Notes: generated from the letters alone by a model not told the origin. 46,980 bases of DNA from Colimorpha_A sp964630635 (GCA_964630635.1 CAZVVM010000003.1:1-46980); one strand, 5' to 3'. Shown: positions 23,523 through 32,339, numbered from the stretch's first letter. Program-made: numbers and translations.

Positions 23523-24776
23523 TTATTTATCAAGCTTTCCGTAAACCGGAACGGAAGTCTTTTCCATTCTGCGGTACTTTCTGTATTGGTTGAAATATGC
23601 TCCGAGAACGTAATAAGCGCGCTTTGGGCTCATATCGGGCTTGTAGTACAGCGGATAGCTGCACTTACCCGACCAAAAGAGCTTTTTCGCCTTCTTTTTA
23701 AGCTCGGGGTGCTTTTTCGTGTATCTCTTGATGATTCCCATAGGAACGACCGTGAAGAGATGTTCCTTATTGTTTGCGACCGTGTATTCAAGCTCCTTTT
23801 CGTAAATGAGGTCGTCAACGATCCACTTTACGGTATTGAAGCCGCTGCCCGTAACGTAGAAATTGCTTCTTCCGAGACGAACGTTTATCTCAAAGAAATT
23901 GTAGCTTCCGTCTCTTTCATCATACTTGATGTCAAAGTTGGCAAAGCCGGTATATCCGATATGCTCGAGGAATCTCGTTGCCGCTTCGACGATCTTTTCA
24001 TCAACGTCGTTGATTATAACGACAGGGTTTCCGATAGCAGACGGTGTGTGATCCTCAAGAAGAACGTGACCGAGAGATGCGAACTTGACCTTGCTGTTTC
24101 TGTCGCAATAGCAGGTAAGAACGCGCATATTAGTGTCGTCACCGGGAATACAGTCCTGAATTAAGAACTTGTAATCGTAGCTCGACTTTTCGAGGTTAGA
24201 GAGCATCTTTTTGAGATCATCTTCGTTTTCAAAACGGAAGACCTTCTTTTTGCCGTCGAATTTCGCGTAGTGATAAAGGGCGGAGTTAGCGCATTTTGCA
24301 ATAACGGGGTAGGAAAAGTCAAATTTCAGATCGTTTTCCTTGCCGCATTCGTAAACGTAGGTCTTGGGGTGGTCAATACCGAGCTCGTCGCATATCTCGT
24401 AGAACTTGTCCTTCAATACTATCCTGTCAAGAAGCTCCTTGTCAATATAGGGAATCACGAAATAAGGAGCGAGCTTATCCTTGTTGTCAACGATGGCACG
24501 AACGTACCAGTCGCCGCAGCCCATAAGTATAAGCTTTTTCTTTCCCTTGAACTCCTCACCAACGGCGATAAGACGGGAAACAAGTGCATCAACGTCCTCA
24601 AGATCGGGGAAAACTCTGTTTTCGCAGAGCTTGCTTTCAGCGATTATATTCGCCTTTGCGCGGCTTAAAACGAGTGACTTTATTTTATACTCCTCGTGAT
24701 ATGAGCGGACCAAGCTGTACGCCGTTATATCAGCTCCGAGTATTACGGGGAGAAATTCTCTTTCTTCAAATTTCAT
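23523..24776 (-). CDS. D-aspartate ligase-type ATP-grasp enzyme
   Basis: 417 residues from the ATG at 24776, which has AAGGAG at good spacing; an ATG two codons earlier is only two bases from that site. The protein follows the pattern I know from the D-aspartate ligase of Enterococcus faecium, which links D-Asp to the Lys side chain of the peptidoglycan stem. Shared features are the N-terminal FLPVILGADITAYSLVRS, IPGDDTNMRVL, LGHVLLEDHTPSAIGNPV, YTGFANFDIKYD and FEINVRLGRSNF (Mg-ATP ligands of the ATP-grasp fold). The overlap-like spacing with a racemase gene supports the assignment. It implies a D-Asp or D-iAsn interpeptide bridge, which usually goes with L-Lys peptidoglycan. Confidence 0.87.
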   Translation of the reverse strand: MKFEEREFLPVILGADITAYSLVRSYHEEYKIKSLVLSRAKANIIAESKLCENRVFPDLEDVDALVSRLIAVGEEFKGKKKLILMGCGDWYVRAIVDNKDKLAPYFVIPYIDKELLDRIVLKDKFYEICDELGIDHPKTYVYECGKENDLKFDFSYPVIAKCANSALYHYAKFDGKKKVFRFENEDDLKKMLSNLEKSSYDYKFLIQDCIPGDDTNMRVLTCYCDRNSKVKFASLGHVLLEDHTPSAIGNPVVIINDVDEKIVEAATRFLEHIGYTGFANFDIKYDERDGSYNFFEINVRLGRSNFYVTGSGFNTVKWIVDDLIYEKELEYTVANNKEHLFTVVPMGIIKRYTKKHPELKKKAKKLFWSGKCSYPLYYKPDMSPKRAYYVLGAYFNQYRKYRRMEKTSVPVYGKLDK

Positions 24777-24808
24777 TGTCATAACTCCTTAAATCGGTTA
24801 TCTTACGT

Positions 24809-24837
24809 ATTGTACCACAAGCGTGTAAAAAGGTCAA
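24809..24837 (-). promoter_or_regulatory. Promoter of the D-Asp ligase-racemase operon
   Basis: Minus-strand TTGACC (24832-24837), a 17-base spacer and TACAAT (24809-24814). It lies just after the coaD stop codon, so this operon is independent of uvrC-rsmD-coaD. Confidence 0.8.
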
Positions 24838-24840
24838 CAA

Positions 24841-25320
24841 TTACCTTATCTTTCCGATCTCCTTCAGATATTCAATTACCGAGAGGGGAAGAGCATCGGA
24901 AAGATCCTCGCCGTACTTTATCATATCGCGGGCGTAGGTCGACGAAACGTGTGCATATTCCGCTTTTGACGGCAGAAATACAGTTTCGGGATGATTACGC
25001 AGACCTCTGTTTATCGTTGCAAGAGAGGTTTCGTAAGAAAGATCGTTACCGTCACGCACACCGCGTACGATCACCGAAATGCCGTTGTTCTCGGTATATT
25101 CGGTAAGAAGCCCGAGGCATACTGCGACCTTTACGTTATCAATTCCTTCACAAGCAAGCTCTGCCATTCTGACGCGCTGTTCTTCGGTAAACATTCCTTT
25201 TTTTTCGGAATTGATGCAGAGAAGAACGTGAAGCTCGTCAAACATCCGTGACGCGCGCTTGATTATATCAATATGACCGTTGGTTATCGGGTCAAAGCTT
25301 CCGGAAAATACTGCTTTCAT
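24841..25320 (-). CDS. coaD: Phosphopantetheine adenylyltransferase
   Basis: Fourth step of coenzyme A synthesis: transfers AMP from ATP to 4'-phosphopantetheine. 159 residues. The nucleotidyltransferase motif TNGHIDI follows SGSFDP at the N terminus. VRGVRDGNDLSYE is the conserved phosphopantetheine segment, and SSTYARDMI stands at the position of the usual ISSS motif. It starts two bases from the rsmD stop; rsmD-coaD is a widespread pair. Confidence 0.96.
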   Translation of the reverse strand: MKAVFSGSFDPITNGHIDIIKRASRMFDELHVLLCINSEKKGMFTEEQRVRMAELACEGIDNVKVAVCLGLLTEYTENNGISVIVRGVRDGNDLSYETSLATINRGLRNHPETVFLPSKAEYAHVSSTYARDMIKYGEDLSDALPLSVIEYLKEIGKIR

Positions 25321-25322
25321 TA

Positions 25323-25883
25323 TTATTCTCCCGTGTTTTCTGTTTTTTCAAGAATAGTGATATACGCCTTTCCGTATTTTGCGTGCTTGTAGAGCGTCGT
25401 ACCTTCGCACGCAAACGGCTCGGCTTTGTCGCTTTCGCAGACGATATATCCGCCGTTTTCAAGCAGGTCGCCATCGGAAATCTTCTTGAGTGCATCTTTA
25501 ATATAATCTGAATTATAAGGCGGGTCAAGAAAAATAATATTGAATTTCTCCTTGCCCGATAGGGAACGGAGTGCTGATTTGTAATCAGTACATACGAGAC
25601 GGACTTTCTCAAAGAGCTTCGTCTTTCTTGCATTTCGCTTGATTATCTCAAACGCACCGTTGTCTGCTTCGCAAATGAATGCAGACACCGCACCGCGGCT
25701 CAACGCTTCAAGCGCCATCTGCCCCGATCCGCCGAAGAGGTCAAGCACCTTTCTGCCTTCAATGTCAAACTGCAGCGTATTGAATATAGCCATCTTTGCC
25801 CGTTCGGAAGTCGGACGGGTGTTTTCACCCTCAAGCGTTTCGAGCTTCGTTCCTCTCGCGCTTCCGGTTATTATTCGCATCAT
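25323..25883 (-). CDS. rsmD: 16S rRNA (guanine-966-N2)-methyltransferase
   Basis: Methylates G966 of 16S rRNA. 186 residues. RIITGSARGTKL is the family N terminus. VLDLFGGSGQMALEALSRGA is the S-adenosylmethionine site (motif I) and IIFLDPPY the catalytic DPPY motif. Tandem ATGs at 25883 and 25880 are both usable. It lies six bases after the uvrC stop and two bases before coaD. Confidence 0.95.
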   Translation of the reverse strand: MMRIITGSARGTKLETLEGENTRPTSERAKMAIFNTLQFDIEGRKVLDLFGGSGQMALEALSRGAVSAFICEADNGAFEIIKRNARKTKLFEKVRLVCTDYKSALRSLSGKEKFNIIFLDPPYNSDYIKDALKKISDGDLLENGGYIVCESDKAEPFACEGTTLYKHAKYGKAYITILEKTENTGE

Positions 25884-25889
25884 ATAGAT

Positions 25890-27713
25890 TTATTCCTTGT
25901 CAGTGAAATATTTGATAATTTGCTCCGCGTCCTTCTTTGTAACGCCCTTAACGGCACACAGATCGTCGTACGAGGCGTTTTTGACGCCGTTAAGACCGCT
26001 GAATGCGGTAAGCAGTGTCTTTGCCTTGCTCGGACCGATACCGCTTATATTTTGAAGCGAAGAGCGTTTGAGCGTCTTGCGCTTCGCGCCCGTCATTCTT
26101 GAAACCGTATAACGGTGTACTTCTTCCTGAAGCTTGTAGATAAGAAGAAATACCGGCTGTTCACGGGCAATACTGATCTCCTCGTCCTCGGTTGTCAAAG
26201 CACGGGTTTTGTGGTACTCGTCCTTTACCATTCCGAAAACGGGAATGTCTATCCCCATTTCAGCCAAAACCGGCTTGATAACGCCGACGTGCGTTTTGCC
26301 GCCGTCAAGCAGAAGCAGGTCGGGGAACTCGTCCTCGGTGTGAGAAAAACGTCTTCTGACTGCCTCGACCATAGAAGCATAGTCATCCTGACTTCCCGAT
26401 ATTTTGTAGGTCCTGTAGGCACCTTTAACGAATTTTCCGTTTTCAATACGAACCTTACCTGCGGTAATATTTTCGTTACCGTAGTTTGAAATATCAAACG
26501 CTTCGATCTTCTCGGGGACAACTTCAAGGGAAAGAAGCTGTGCAAGACGGATAAGCGTGTCGCTTTCCTTTTCAACCTTCGTGTTATACTGCTTTGCGTA
26601 TTCCTTCGCGTTACTCCGAACCATATCGCAAAGCTGCTTCAGATTTCCTTTTTCGGGCAGACGAAGCGTGACCTTTCGTCCCGCCTTTTCAGTAAGAAGC
26701 TCGGAGAGTGCCGTAAGATCGTCGTCTGCGATAGGGAAGTCAAGCAAAATTTCCCTCGGTATATATTCTCTGATTCTGTATAGCTCAAATATAAATGACG
26801 CAAGCGCCTCGCTGTCAATTATTATGTCGGCACCGTAAACGAAGCATTCCTTGTCGGTGACAGCGCCGCTTCGTATATAGAACACGGCAATAGCCGACGA
26901 CGTTTCGTCGCTGTAAAGCGATATAACGTCCTGCTCGACGTTCGGCGCGGCAACGACCTTCTGCTTGTCCCAAAGCTTTGTGAGCGAACGGATTCTGTCA
27001 CGGTTCAGCGCCGCGGTTTCATACATCACATTTTCGGCGGCATATTCCATTTGCTCGGTGAGCGATCTTTTTACAGCGTCAATCGAGCCGCCGAGAAAGG
27101 GAAGAACGTCGGAGAATATTTTTCTGTATTCCTCCGCCGTTATCTTTCCGGTACAGGGACCGGAGCAAAGCCCGATCTGATAGTTAAGACAAGGGCGCAT
27201 CTTTCCGATATCCTTCGGAAAGCTTCTTTTGCAGTCGGGAATCCCGAACGCCTTCCGCGCGGTATTGACAATATCGTACGCTACCGACATACCCGAATAC
27301 GGTCCGAAATACCTTGCACCGTCGTTTACGCGTTTTCTGTCAACGAGAATGCGCGGGTATTCCTCATTCATCGTAACCTTGATATACGGATAGCTTTTTC
27401 CGTCCTTGAGCTTAATGTTGAATTTCGGCGTATGGAGCTTGATAAGCCGATTTTCAAGGGCAAGCGCCTCGATCTCGGTCGTTGTGAGCATAACCTCAAA
27501 GTCGCGGATATTAGAAACGAGATGCGCTGTTTTGACAGTATGACTGTCAAGATCGGTAAAATATGAAAGTACGCGGTTTTTAAGCGCTTTTGACTTGCCG
27601 ACGTAGATTATTTTTCCGCCCTTGTCCTTCATCAGATAGACGCCGGGGCAGAGAGGCAGGCGGCTTGCTTTGTCCTTTAATTTTGCAATTACGCTGTTAT
27701 CGTAATCGGGCAT
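25890..27713 (-). CDS. uvrC: UvrABC excinuclease subunit C
   Basis: Makes both incisions in nucleotide excision repair. 607 residues from the ATG at 27713, chosen because AAGGGGGT lies six bases upstream and because the earlier ATG at 27749 sits inside a terminator hairpin. The N-terminal GIY-YIG domain shows CPGVYLMKDKGGKIIYVGKSK, and the cysteine cluster CLNYQIGLCSGPC follows. A UvrB-binding (UVR) region lies near 200-235. The RNase H-like endonuclease domain follows (EAFDISNYG, DLLLLDGG, giving the 3' and 5' active-site Asp). Helix-hairpin-helix motifs end the protein (ISGIGPSKAKTLL, VKGVTKKDAEQI). Confidence 0.96.
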   Translation of the reverse strand: MPDYDNSVIAKLKDKASRLPLCPGVYLMKDKGGKIIYVGKSKALKNRVLSYFTDLDSHTVKTAHLVSNIRDFEVMLTTTEIEALALENRLIKLHTPKFNIKLKDGKSYPYIKVTMNEEYPRILVDRKRVNDGARYFGPYSGMSVAYDIVNTARKAFGIPDCKRSFPKDIGKMRPCLNYQIGLCSGPCTGKITAEEYRKIFSDVLPFLGGSIDAVKRSLTEQMEYAAENVMYETAALNRDRIRSLTKLWDKQKVVAAPNVEQDVISLYSDETSSAIAVFYIRSGAVTDKECFVYGADIIIDSEALASFIFELYRIREYIPREILLDFPIADDDLTALSELLTEKAGRKVTLRLPEKGNLKQLCDMVRSNAKEYAKQYNTKVEKESDTLIRLAQLLSLEVVPEKIEAFDISNYGNENITAGKVRIENGKFVKGAYRTYKISGSQDDYASMVEAVRRRFSHTEDEFPDLLLLDGGKTHVGVIKPVLAEMGIDIPVFGMVKDEYHKTRALTTEDEEISIAREQPVFLLIYKLQEEVHRYTVSRMTGAKRKTLKRSSLQNISGIGPSKAKTLLTAFSGLNGVKNASYDDLCAVKGVTKKDAEQIIKYFTDKE

Positions 27714-27740
27714 ACCGCCACCCCCTTTAAAAGTAGAAAA

Positions 27741-27769
27741 GGCAGACATACCGAGAGGTGCTGTCTGCC
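27741..27769 (-). terminator. Terminator after ptsH, just ahead of uvrC
   Basis: An 8-bp stem GGCAGACA/TGTCTGCC with inner pairing, followed on the minus strand by TTTTCTACTTTT. It lies 19 bases after the HPr stop and only 27 bases before the uvrC ATG. Confidence 0.8.
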
Positions 27770-27788
27770 AACATTCGTATAATTAGTA

Positions 27789-28052
27789 TCAGCCCTCGAA
27801 GCCGGTAGTAATAAGCTCGGAGAGTCCGTCGAGAGCTTCGTTTTCGTCAGCTCCGTCAGCTATGAGGGTAACGGTCATACCCTTGATAATACCGAGAGAA
27901 AGAACACCAAGAAGCGATTTCGCATTAACGCGTCGGTCATCCTTTTCGACCCAGATAGTCGATTTATAGGAATTTGCCTTCTGTATAAAGAAGGTCGCGG
28001 GTCTTGCGTGGAGACCTACGTTATTCTGTATTGTAACATCGCGAGTGATCAT
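27789..28052 (-). CDS. ptsH: HPr-family phosphocarrier protein
   Basis: 87 residues. The phosphotransferase site is His15 in VGLHARPAT. The regulatory site is Ser46 in AKSLLGVLSLG, the target of HPr kinase in Bacillota, so it can take part both in PTS sugar uptake and in CcpA-type catabolite control. No ptsI gene is adjacent. The ribosome-binding site CAGGAGC and its own promoter make it a separate transcript. Confidence 0.94.
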   Translation of the reverse strand: MITRDVTIQNNVGLHARPATFFIQKANSYKSTIWVEKDDRRVNAKSLLGVLSLGIIKGMTVTLIADGADENEALDGLSELITTGFEG

Positions 28053-28091
28053 TTTAGTGCTCCTGTCAGAAAATTCTAATTAACTTTAAGT

Positions 28092-28120
28092 ATTATAACA
28101 AGTTTTGAAAATAAAATCAA
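28092..28120 (-). promoter_or_regulatory. Promoter of ptsH
   Basis: Minus-strand TTGATT (28115-28120), a 17-base spacer and a perfect TATAAT (28092-28097), about 40 bases before the ptsH start. The rest of the 110-base gap is AT-rich with no clear hairpin. Confidence 0.78.
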
Positions 28121-28162
28121 TAGTTTTTGAATTATTTTTGCGTTTTTCTTTAAAAAATTGGC

Positions 28163-28654
28163 TTAACTTAAGGTTTCAACGGAAATAACGGTGATTTTTA
28201 CAGAAACTCCGTCCGCTCTTACCGTGAAAACAGAGCCGGCGGCGATATATCTGTTGCCCCCGAGAAGATACCCGTTCTTTGATTCCATTACCTTACAGGT
28301 GAAGCTTCCGCGTACGTCAAGGAGCGTATCGTGTTCGTATGGGACAAGCTCGCCCGCGGCATTCTCACGGTACATAAGCGCCTTTGCTGGATCGGTGACG
28401 GCGGTCAAGGTGCCGAACGTGGTGCCGTCGGTATAGAACTTATTATTCTCCGTGAACGCGGCAGCTTCCTCGGGAGTAATTGCTTCTGCGACGAAAGTGA
28501 CCTTCGCGTTTACAAGAGAAGTTTTTGAAAACAGACGGTCGACGACGTCGTATCTTGCTATCACTCCAACGAAAAGCGCAAGTACCACAACGATAATAGC
28601 AAAGTCAACGACGGAAAATGATATCTTTTTTTCTGAATTATGCTTTTTACTCAT
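28163..28654 (-). CDS. DUF4330 family membrane-anchored protein (second copy)
   Basis: 163 residues. A basic N terminus (SKKHNSEKKISFSVVDF) leads into one membrane helix (about 14-33). An outer beta-rich domain of about 120 residues follows, ending in VFTVRADGVSVKITVISVE. The arrangement and the start ISFSVVDF/ISFNLIDA are shared with the preceding gene, so the two are paralogues. DUF4330 proteins have no known function; those I know of lie near polysaccharide genes. The ribosome-binding site GGAGGTGG is strong. Confidence 0.8.
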   Translation of the reverse strand: MSKKHNSEKKISFSVVDFAIIVVVLALFVGVIARYDVVDRLFSKTSLVNAKVTFVAEAITPEEAAAFTENNKFYTDGTTFGTLTAVTDPAKALMYRENAAGELVPYEHDTLLDVRGSFTCKVMESKNGYLLGGNRYIAAGSVFTVRADGVSVKITVISVETLS

Positions 28655-28668
28655 AATACCACCTCCGC

Positions 28669-29166
28669 TTATTTACCAAGCTCGGTAACCGACGTGCATT
28701 TGCCGGTGCCTGTAAAGTCGGGAACCCTGAACGAAACGCTTTCGCCTATAACGATGTCAAAGCCGTTTACCGAATAACCGTAAGCGGTTTTGGTGGCAGT
28801 TGCTCTGATCTTAATAACCATAGTTTTCATTCCCGGATAGGGAGTATAAACGGATTCTCCCGTTTCGGAGTTGACACCAACGTAATGATAGTCGGAATTG
28901 GTGACGGTGACGACTTCACCGCAGTTTTCCATAACGGCTGTGTTGACAACCTTATCTCCGACCTTGACGAGGTTAATATACTCCTCGCGAACGGGTGAAA
29001 GCGTGACGGTATACTCGATCTTAACGCTTTCCTTGCCGCTCGGCTTAACGATGTCCTTGTTGTTGAATACGAAAATGAGGACGGCGATAGCGGCGAGTGC
29101 AATAACGACGAGCGCGGCGTCTATTAAGTTAAAGCTTATCTTCTTTTTCTTTGGACCTACGTTCAT
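28669..29166 (-). CDS. DUF4330 family membrane-anchored protein (first copy)
   Basis: 165 residues with one N-terminal membrane helix (about 14-34) after a lysine-rich start (VGPKKKKISF). An extracellular beta-rich domain follows, with a VKVGDKVVNT segment and the end ESVSFRVPDF. It starts six bases after the O-antigen-ligase-like gene and is followed 14 bases later by its paralogue. The pairing suggests accessory factors of polymer synthesis or export at the membrane; this is inference from context. Confidence 0.8.
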   Translation of the reverse strand: MNVGPKKKKISFNLIDAALVVIALAAIAVLIFVFNNKDIVKPSGKESVKIEYTVTLSPVREEYINLVKVGDKVVNTAVMENCGEVVTVTNSDYHYVGVNSETGESVYTPYPGMKTMVIKIRATATKTAYGYSVNGFDIVIGESVSFRVPDFTGTGKCTSVTELGK

Positions 29167-29172
29167 TATATG

Positions 29173-31098
29173 TCATCCTTTTCGTTTGGAAAAATGATTC
29201 AGGGTTTTACAGTCGATCTCGAGCGTTGGCTCGTCAGACGGCGGGGCATATCTTTCCGACTTTGCGGTTTTGATCGACGCAGAAAAGAGGGCGGTTATGA
29301 GCCAGAACATAAGGAACACGGAAGGTGATAGCCAGATATAGTCAATAAGTCCCATGATCAAAAGCGCACATAAACCGGTAAAGGTCGATATGACCGAAAT
29401 TTTAAGATCGGGATCGTCATCACGGCTCAATACAATGTACAAAAAATACTTTCTCAAAAGCTGTGCGATAAATACCAGGAATATTATAAGTCCCGAAATT
29501 CCGAGCGACACCGCAATCTGCGAATAGAGGGCAGAGGCGTGAGTCATTTGAATTGAGAGATCGTTCGTATAGAGCGGGTATATCTTTGTAAACGCACCCT
29601 CGCCGAGTCCGATACCGCCAAAGAAGGAATCGACCATGATCTTATTCGTCGTATAGTTTATAGTCTGTCTGTAAGATGCAATCGTACCGTCAAACGAGAA
29701 GAGCTTGTCGACGGCTCCGACGACAGAGAAAGGCATAAGTGCGATTACCATCGGTACTATAATAATAGCGGGAATAATGTAGGAAAGCGACTTCCTTGAT
29801 ACAAGCATCAAGAGGAGCGTAAGACCTATGACGACAGAAAGCGTTCCGCTTCTCGACCCGCCTGCGAAGAGACAAACGAGAGCAAGCATAACGGCTATTA
29901 CCGACCAAGCTGTTTTCGTTACGTTTTTAGAGGTAAACGCGCGGAGGATCATAAGCGGTATTACTGCAACCGCCATGTGTATAAACGTCTGATTTACGCT
30001 CATAAGAGAGAGCACGGAGTCGGAGAATATCTCGCTGAAAATAGCGCTTCTCGTTTCGGGAAGAAGCCGTACCGCCTCTCCAACGACCGATGCAATAAGC
30101 GAACAAGAGAAAGATATGACGAGCGCTGTGCCGCATTTTTTGATCCACTCAACCGTGCGCAGCAGATTGGATACGGCAAAATAAGCACCAAGCATCGCAA
30201 GCATAATATACGCAGTTTTTAAGCTTTCCTTGGGCGAAACGGATATAACGCCGCCGAGTAAAAGAGCGATTCCGAACACGAGAACCGTAATATCAAGAGA
30301 CGTGTACTTGAATATTCTTTTTCCGCGGATAAGCTTTATAAACCAGGAAAGCGTTACAAGCGCGGCGAAAGCTGCAAGTTCAGTATAAGAAAGAAAGGGA
30401 AGGACAAGGAACAATGCGACAGCACCGCTTTCGGGGAAAGCGAATACCGCGTAAAGAACGAGAAGTACGGGGAATAGAAGAAGCATAAACTGCACAGAGG
30501 TCAGAGATCCGAGAACACCTGCAATAATTCCTGCGATCAGGAAGTAAGTCGGACGTCCGATCGACCCTTCCCGAAGAAAAGAATCGTTCGTCGGTATCTT
30601 AAAGAACCCAAAGAATATCCGTGACAGTATCTTGCTTTCGGAAAACGCAGAATAGCAGTTCTTTTGAGAACCGCAGAATATTCCGCCGACAACGCAGGAT
30701 CCGATGCTCAAGTATAGAGGGATATTTCCGCTGCCACCCGATATCAGATTCGTTTTTATCAGATTGACAATGGTACTGTAAAGACCAAACGAAAAATAGA
30801 ATAGTCCGACGCATTTTAACTGCAAAATCGGAATTTTAGAAATCAGCTCCTTGAGATATCCCAAAATAAAGCTGTTGTCAAAGCTCTTTGCGAAAAACCG
30901 TTTGATTGGAAGGGAGACGCGTTTTTTGAAATTAATCTTCGATATAAGCTTCGAAAAAAGCCCGTTTTCATTCTTTTTCTTGCCGATCAAAAGACGTGCA
31001 CTAAAGCTCTCGGGCATCTTCGAATATACGTATTCCGAAAAACGCGCAAGACCCGAAAATATCGAGCTTTTCTTCTTTGCGCTCTTGTTCTTGTTCAT
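29173..31098 (-). CDS. O-antigen ligase/polymerase-like membrane protein
   Basis: 641 residues. About 170 N-terminal residues are basic and soluble or weakly hydrophobic and are followed by 10 or more membrane helices. The family feature is the outer loop near 465-530 (YRQTINYTTNKIMVDSFF, then GGIGLGEGAFTKIYP and MTHASALYSQIAVSLG), typical of Wzy_C/WaaL proteins that join or polymerise lipid-linked glycans. The conserved His in THAS is present. No glycosyltransferases adjoin it. It lies in the rimM-trmD operon, upstream of the two DUF4330 genes. Confidence 0.85.
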   Translation of the reverse strand: MNKNKSAKKKSSIFSGLARFSEYVYSKMPESFSARLLIGKKKNENGLFSKLISKINFKKRVSLPIKRFFAKSFDNSFILGYLKELISKIPILQLKCVGLFYFSFGLYSTIVNLIKTNLISGGSGNIPLYLSIGSCVVGGIFCGSQKNCYSAFSESKILSRIFFGFFKIPTNDSFLREGSIGRPTYFLIAGIIAGVLGSLTSVQFMLLLFPVLLVLYAVFAFPESGAVALFLVLPFLSYTELAAFAALVTLSWFIKLIRGKRIFKYTSLDITVLVFGIALLLGGVISVSPKESLKTAYIMLAMLGAYFAVSNLLRTVEWIKKCGTALVISFSCSLIASVVGEAVRLLPETRSAIFSEIFSDSVLSLMSVNQTFIHMAVAVIPLMILRAFTSKNVTKTAWSVIAVMLALVCLFAGGSRSGTLSVVIGLTLLLMLVSRKSLSYIIPAIIIVPMVIALMPFSVVGAVDKLFSFDGTIASYRQTINYTTNKIMVDSFFGGIGLGEGAFTKIYPLYTNDLSIQMTHASALYSQIAVSLGISGLIIFLVFIAQLLRKYFLYIVLSRDDDPDLKISVISTFTGLCALLIMGLIDYIWLSPSVFLMFWLITALFSASIKTAKSERYAPPSDEPTLEIDCKTLNHFSKRKG

Positions 31099-31120
31099 AA
31101 ACGGACTCCTTTCGTAGATT

Positions 31121-31801
31121 TTAAATCAGATCTTGGCGCTTCTTCTTCGTTCTATCGACTGCTTGCTTGTAGCGCCATTTTTCGATCTCCTTGTGGTTTC
31201 CGCCCTGAAGAATGGCAGGAACCTCCTTGCCCTCAAAAACGAGGGGTCTTGTATACTGCGGATATTCAAGCATACCGCAGGAAATGCTCTCAATTTCGTG
31301 ACACTCGCTGTCGGACAGCACGCCGGGAATAAGACGTGAAACGGAATCAACGAGAATGCACGCGGGAAGCTCACCGCCTGTAAGGACGTAGTCACCGACG
31401 GATATTTCTTCGTCAATGATCGTCTCAATGATTCTCTCGTCAACACCCTCGTAGTGACCGCAAAGAATTATAAGATTATCAAGCTCTGAAAGCTCCTTCG
31501 CCTTGCTCTGGGTCAGCACCTTTCCTTGCGGGGACATATAAACGACCTTTGTTTTTGAGCCGTCTGAAATATTATCTTTAACCGCCTTATAGCACGCGTA
31601 AATGGGCGGTGCCGCCATCAGCATTCCCATTCCGCCGCCGTACGGCGTATCGTCTACGCGCCGATGCTTGTCGGTTGAATAATCACGTATATTGTGTGCG
31701 TTTATCTCTAAAATTCCCGCGTCAACTGCCCGCCCTATTATACTTTCGTTAAGAACGGCGTTTATCATATCGGGAAACAACGTCAGAATATCAATCCTCA
31801 T
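31121..31801 (-). CDS. trmD: tRNA (guanine-37-N1)-methyltransferase
   Basis: Methylates G37 next to the anticodon of tRNAs reading CNN codons, preventing frameshifts. 226 residues from the ATG at 31801, which gives the family start MRIDILTLFPDM; the frame opens four codons earlier, but that start is not conserved. The trefoil-knot motifs are LIILCGHYEGVDERI and SVGDYVLTGGELPA. DDTPYGGGMGM and the tail SGMLEYPQYTRP are typical. It overlaps the end of rimM by 11 bases. Confidence 0.96.
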   Translation of the reverse strand: MRIDILTLFPDMINAVLNESIIGRAVDAGILEINAHNIRDYSTDKHRRVDDTPYGGGMGMLMAAPPIYACYKAVKDNISDGSKTKVVYMSPQGKVLTQSKAKELSELDNLIILCGHYEGVDERIIETIIDEEISVGDYVLTGGELPACILVDSVSRLIPGVLSDSECHEIESISCGMLEYPQYTRPLVFEGKEVPAILQGGNHKEIEKWRYKQAVDRTKKKRQDLI

Positions 31802-32309
31802 CGAAAATTCCATTTATAGGCGTAACGTATATACCAGAATCAAGCTTTATCTCCTTGACAAACTCCTTGACGGCAGGCATAAGTGCGCTTCCGTTTTCGG
31901 TCTTTATATCGTAAATATCTCCGCTGCCGCCCTGGATCACGTCGGTAAGCTTTCCGTAAACGCGGCCGCTGTTCGCGTCAATTACGTCAAGACCGATAAG
32001 GTCGGCAATCAGGTACGAGCCCTTCTTTATCGGAATGTCATCGCGGTTAGCGTAAATAACGGTGTTTTTAAGCGCAATAGCGGCGTCAACGGTATCAATA
32101 GCGTCAAGCGTAAGAAGAACCTTGTCCTTTTGAACAGACCCGCTTATAACGGCAGTTTCGGTAAATCCCTCACCGCTGACCTTCGGCGCGAAATATACGC
32201 GCTTCATCTTCGATAAAACGGAAGGAGCATCGCACCACGGCTCGACCTTAACGGCACCCTTTACGCCGTGAGTATTTATGATTTTTCCAATTTCGATAAA
32301 CTGTTTCAT
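31791..32309 (-). CDS. rimM: 16S rRNA processing protein RimM
   Basis: Assembly factor for the 30S head. 172 residues. The N-terminal RimM barrel has IGKIINTHGVKGAVKV. The C-terminal PRC-barrel has YLIADLIGLDV and VYGKLTDVIQGGSGDIYDI. It heads the operon rimM-trmD-polymerase-DUF4330-DUF4330. The usual companions ffh, rpsP and the KH protein are not upstream; a divergent lacZ gene is there instead, and rplS does not follow trmD. Confidence 0.95.
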   Translation of the reverse strand: MKQFIEIGKIINTHGVKGAVKVEPWCDAPSVLSKMKRVYFAPKVSGEGFTETAVISGSVQKDKVLLTLDAIDTVDAAIALKNTVIYANRDDIPIKKGSYLIADLIGLDVIDANSGRVYGKLTDVIQGGSGDIYDIKTENGSALMPAVKEFVKEIKLDSGIYVTPINGIFDED

Positions 32310-32339
32310 TATTTTCCGTCCAAGTGTATATTCCTTTTT

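Noticed and set aside
27714..27749. Longer uvrC reading frame starting at 27749
   Set aside because: That ATG is inside the ptsH terminator stem, and the 12 extra residues (rich in Gly) are not part of UvrC; AAGGGGGT supports 27713.
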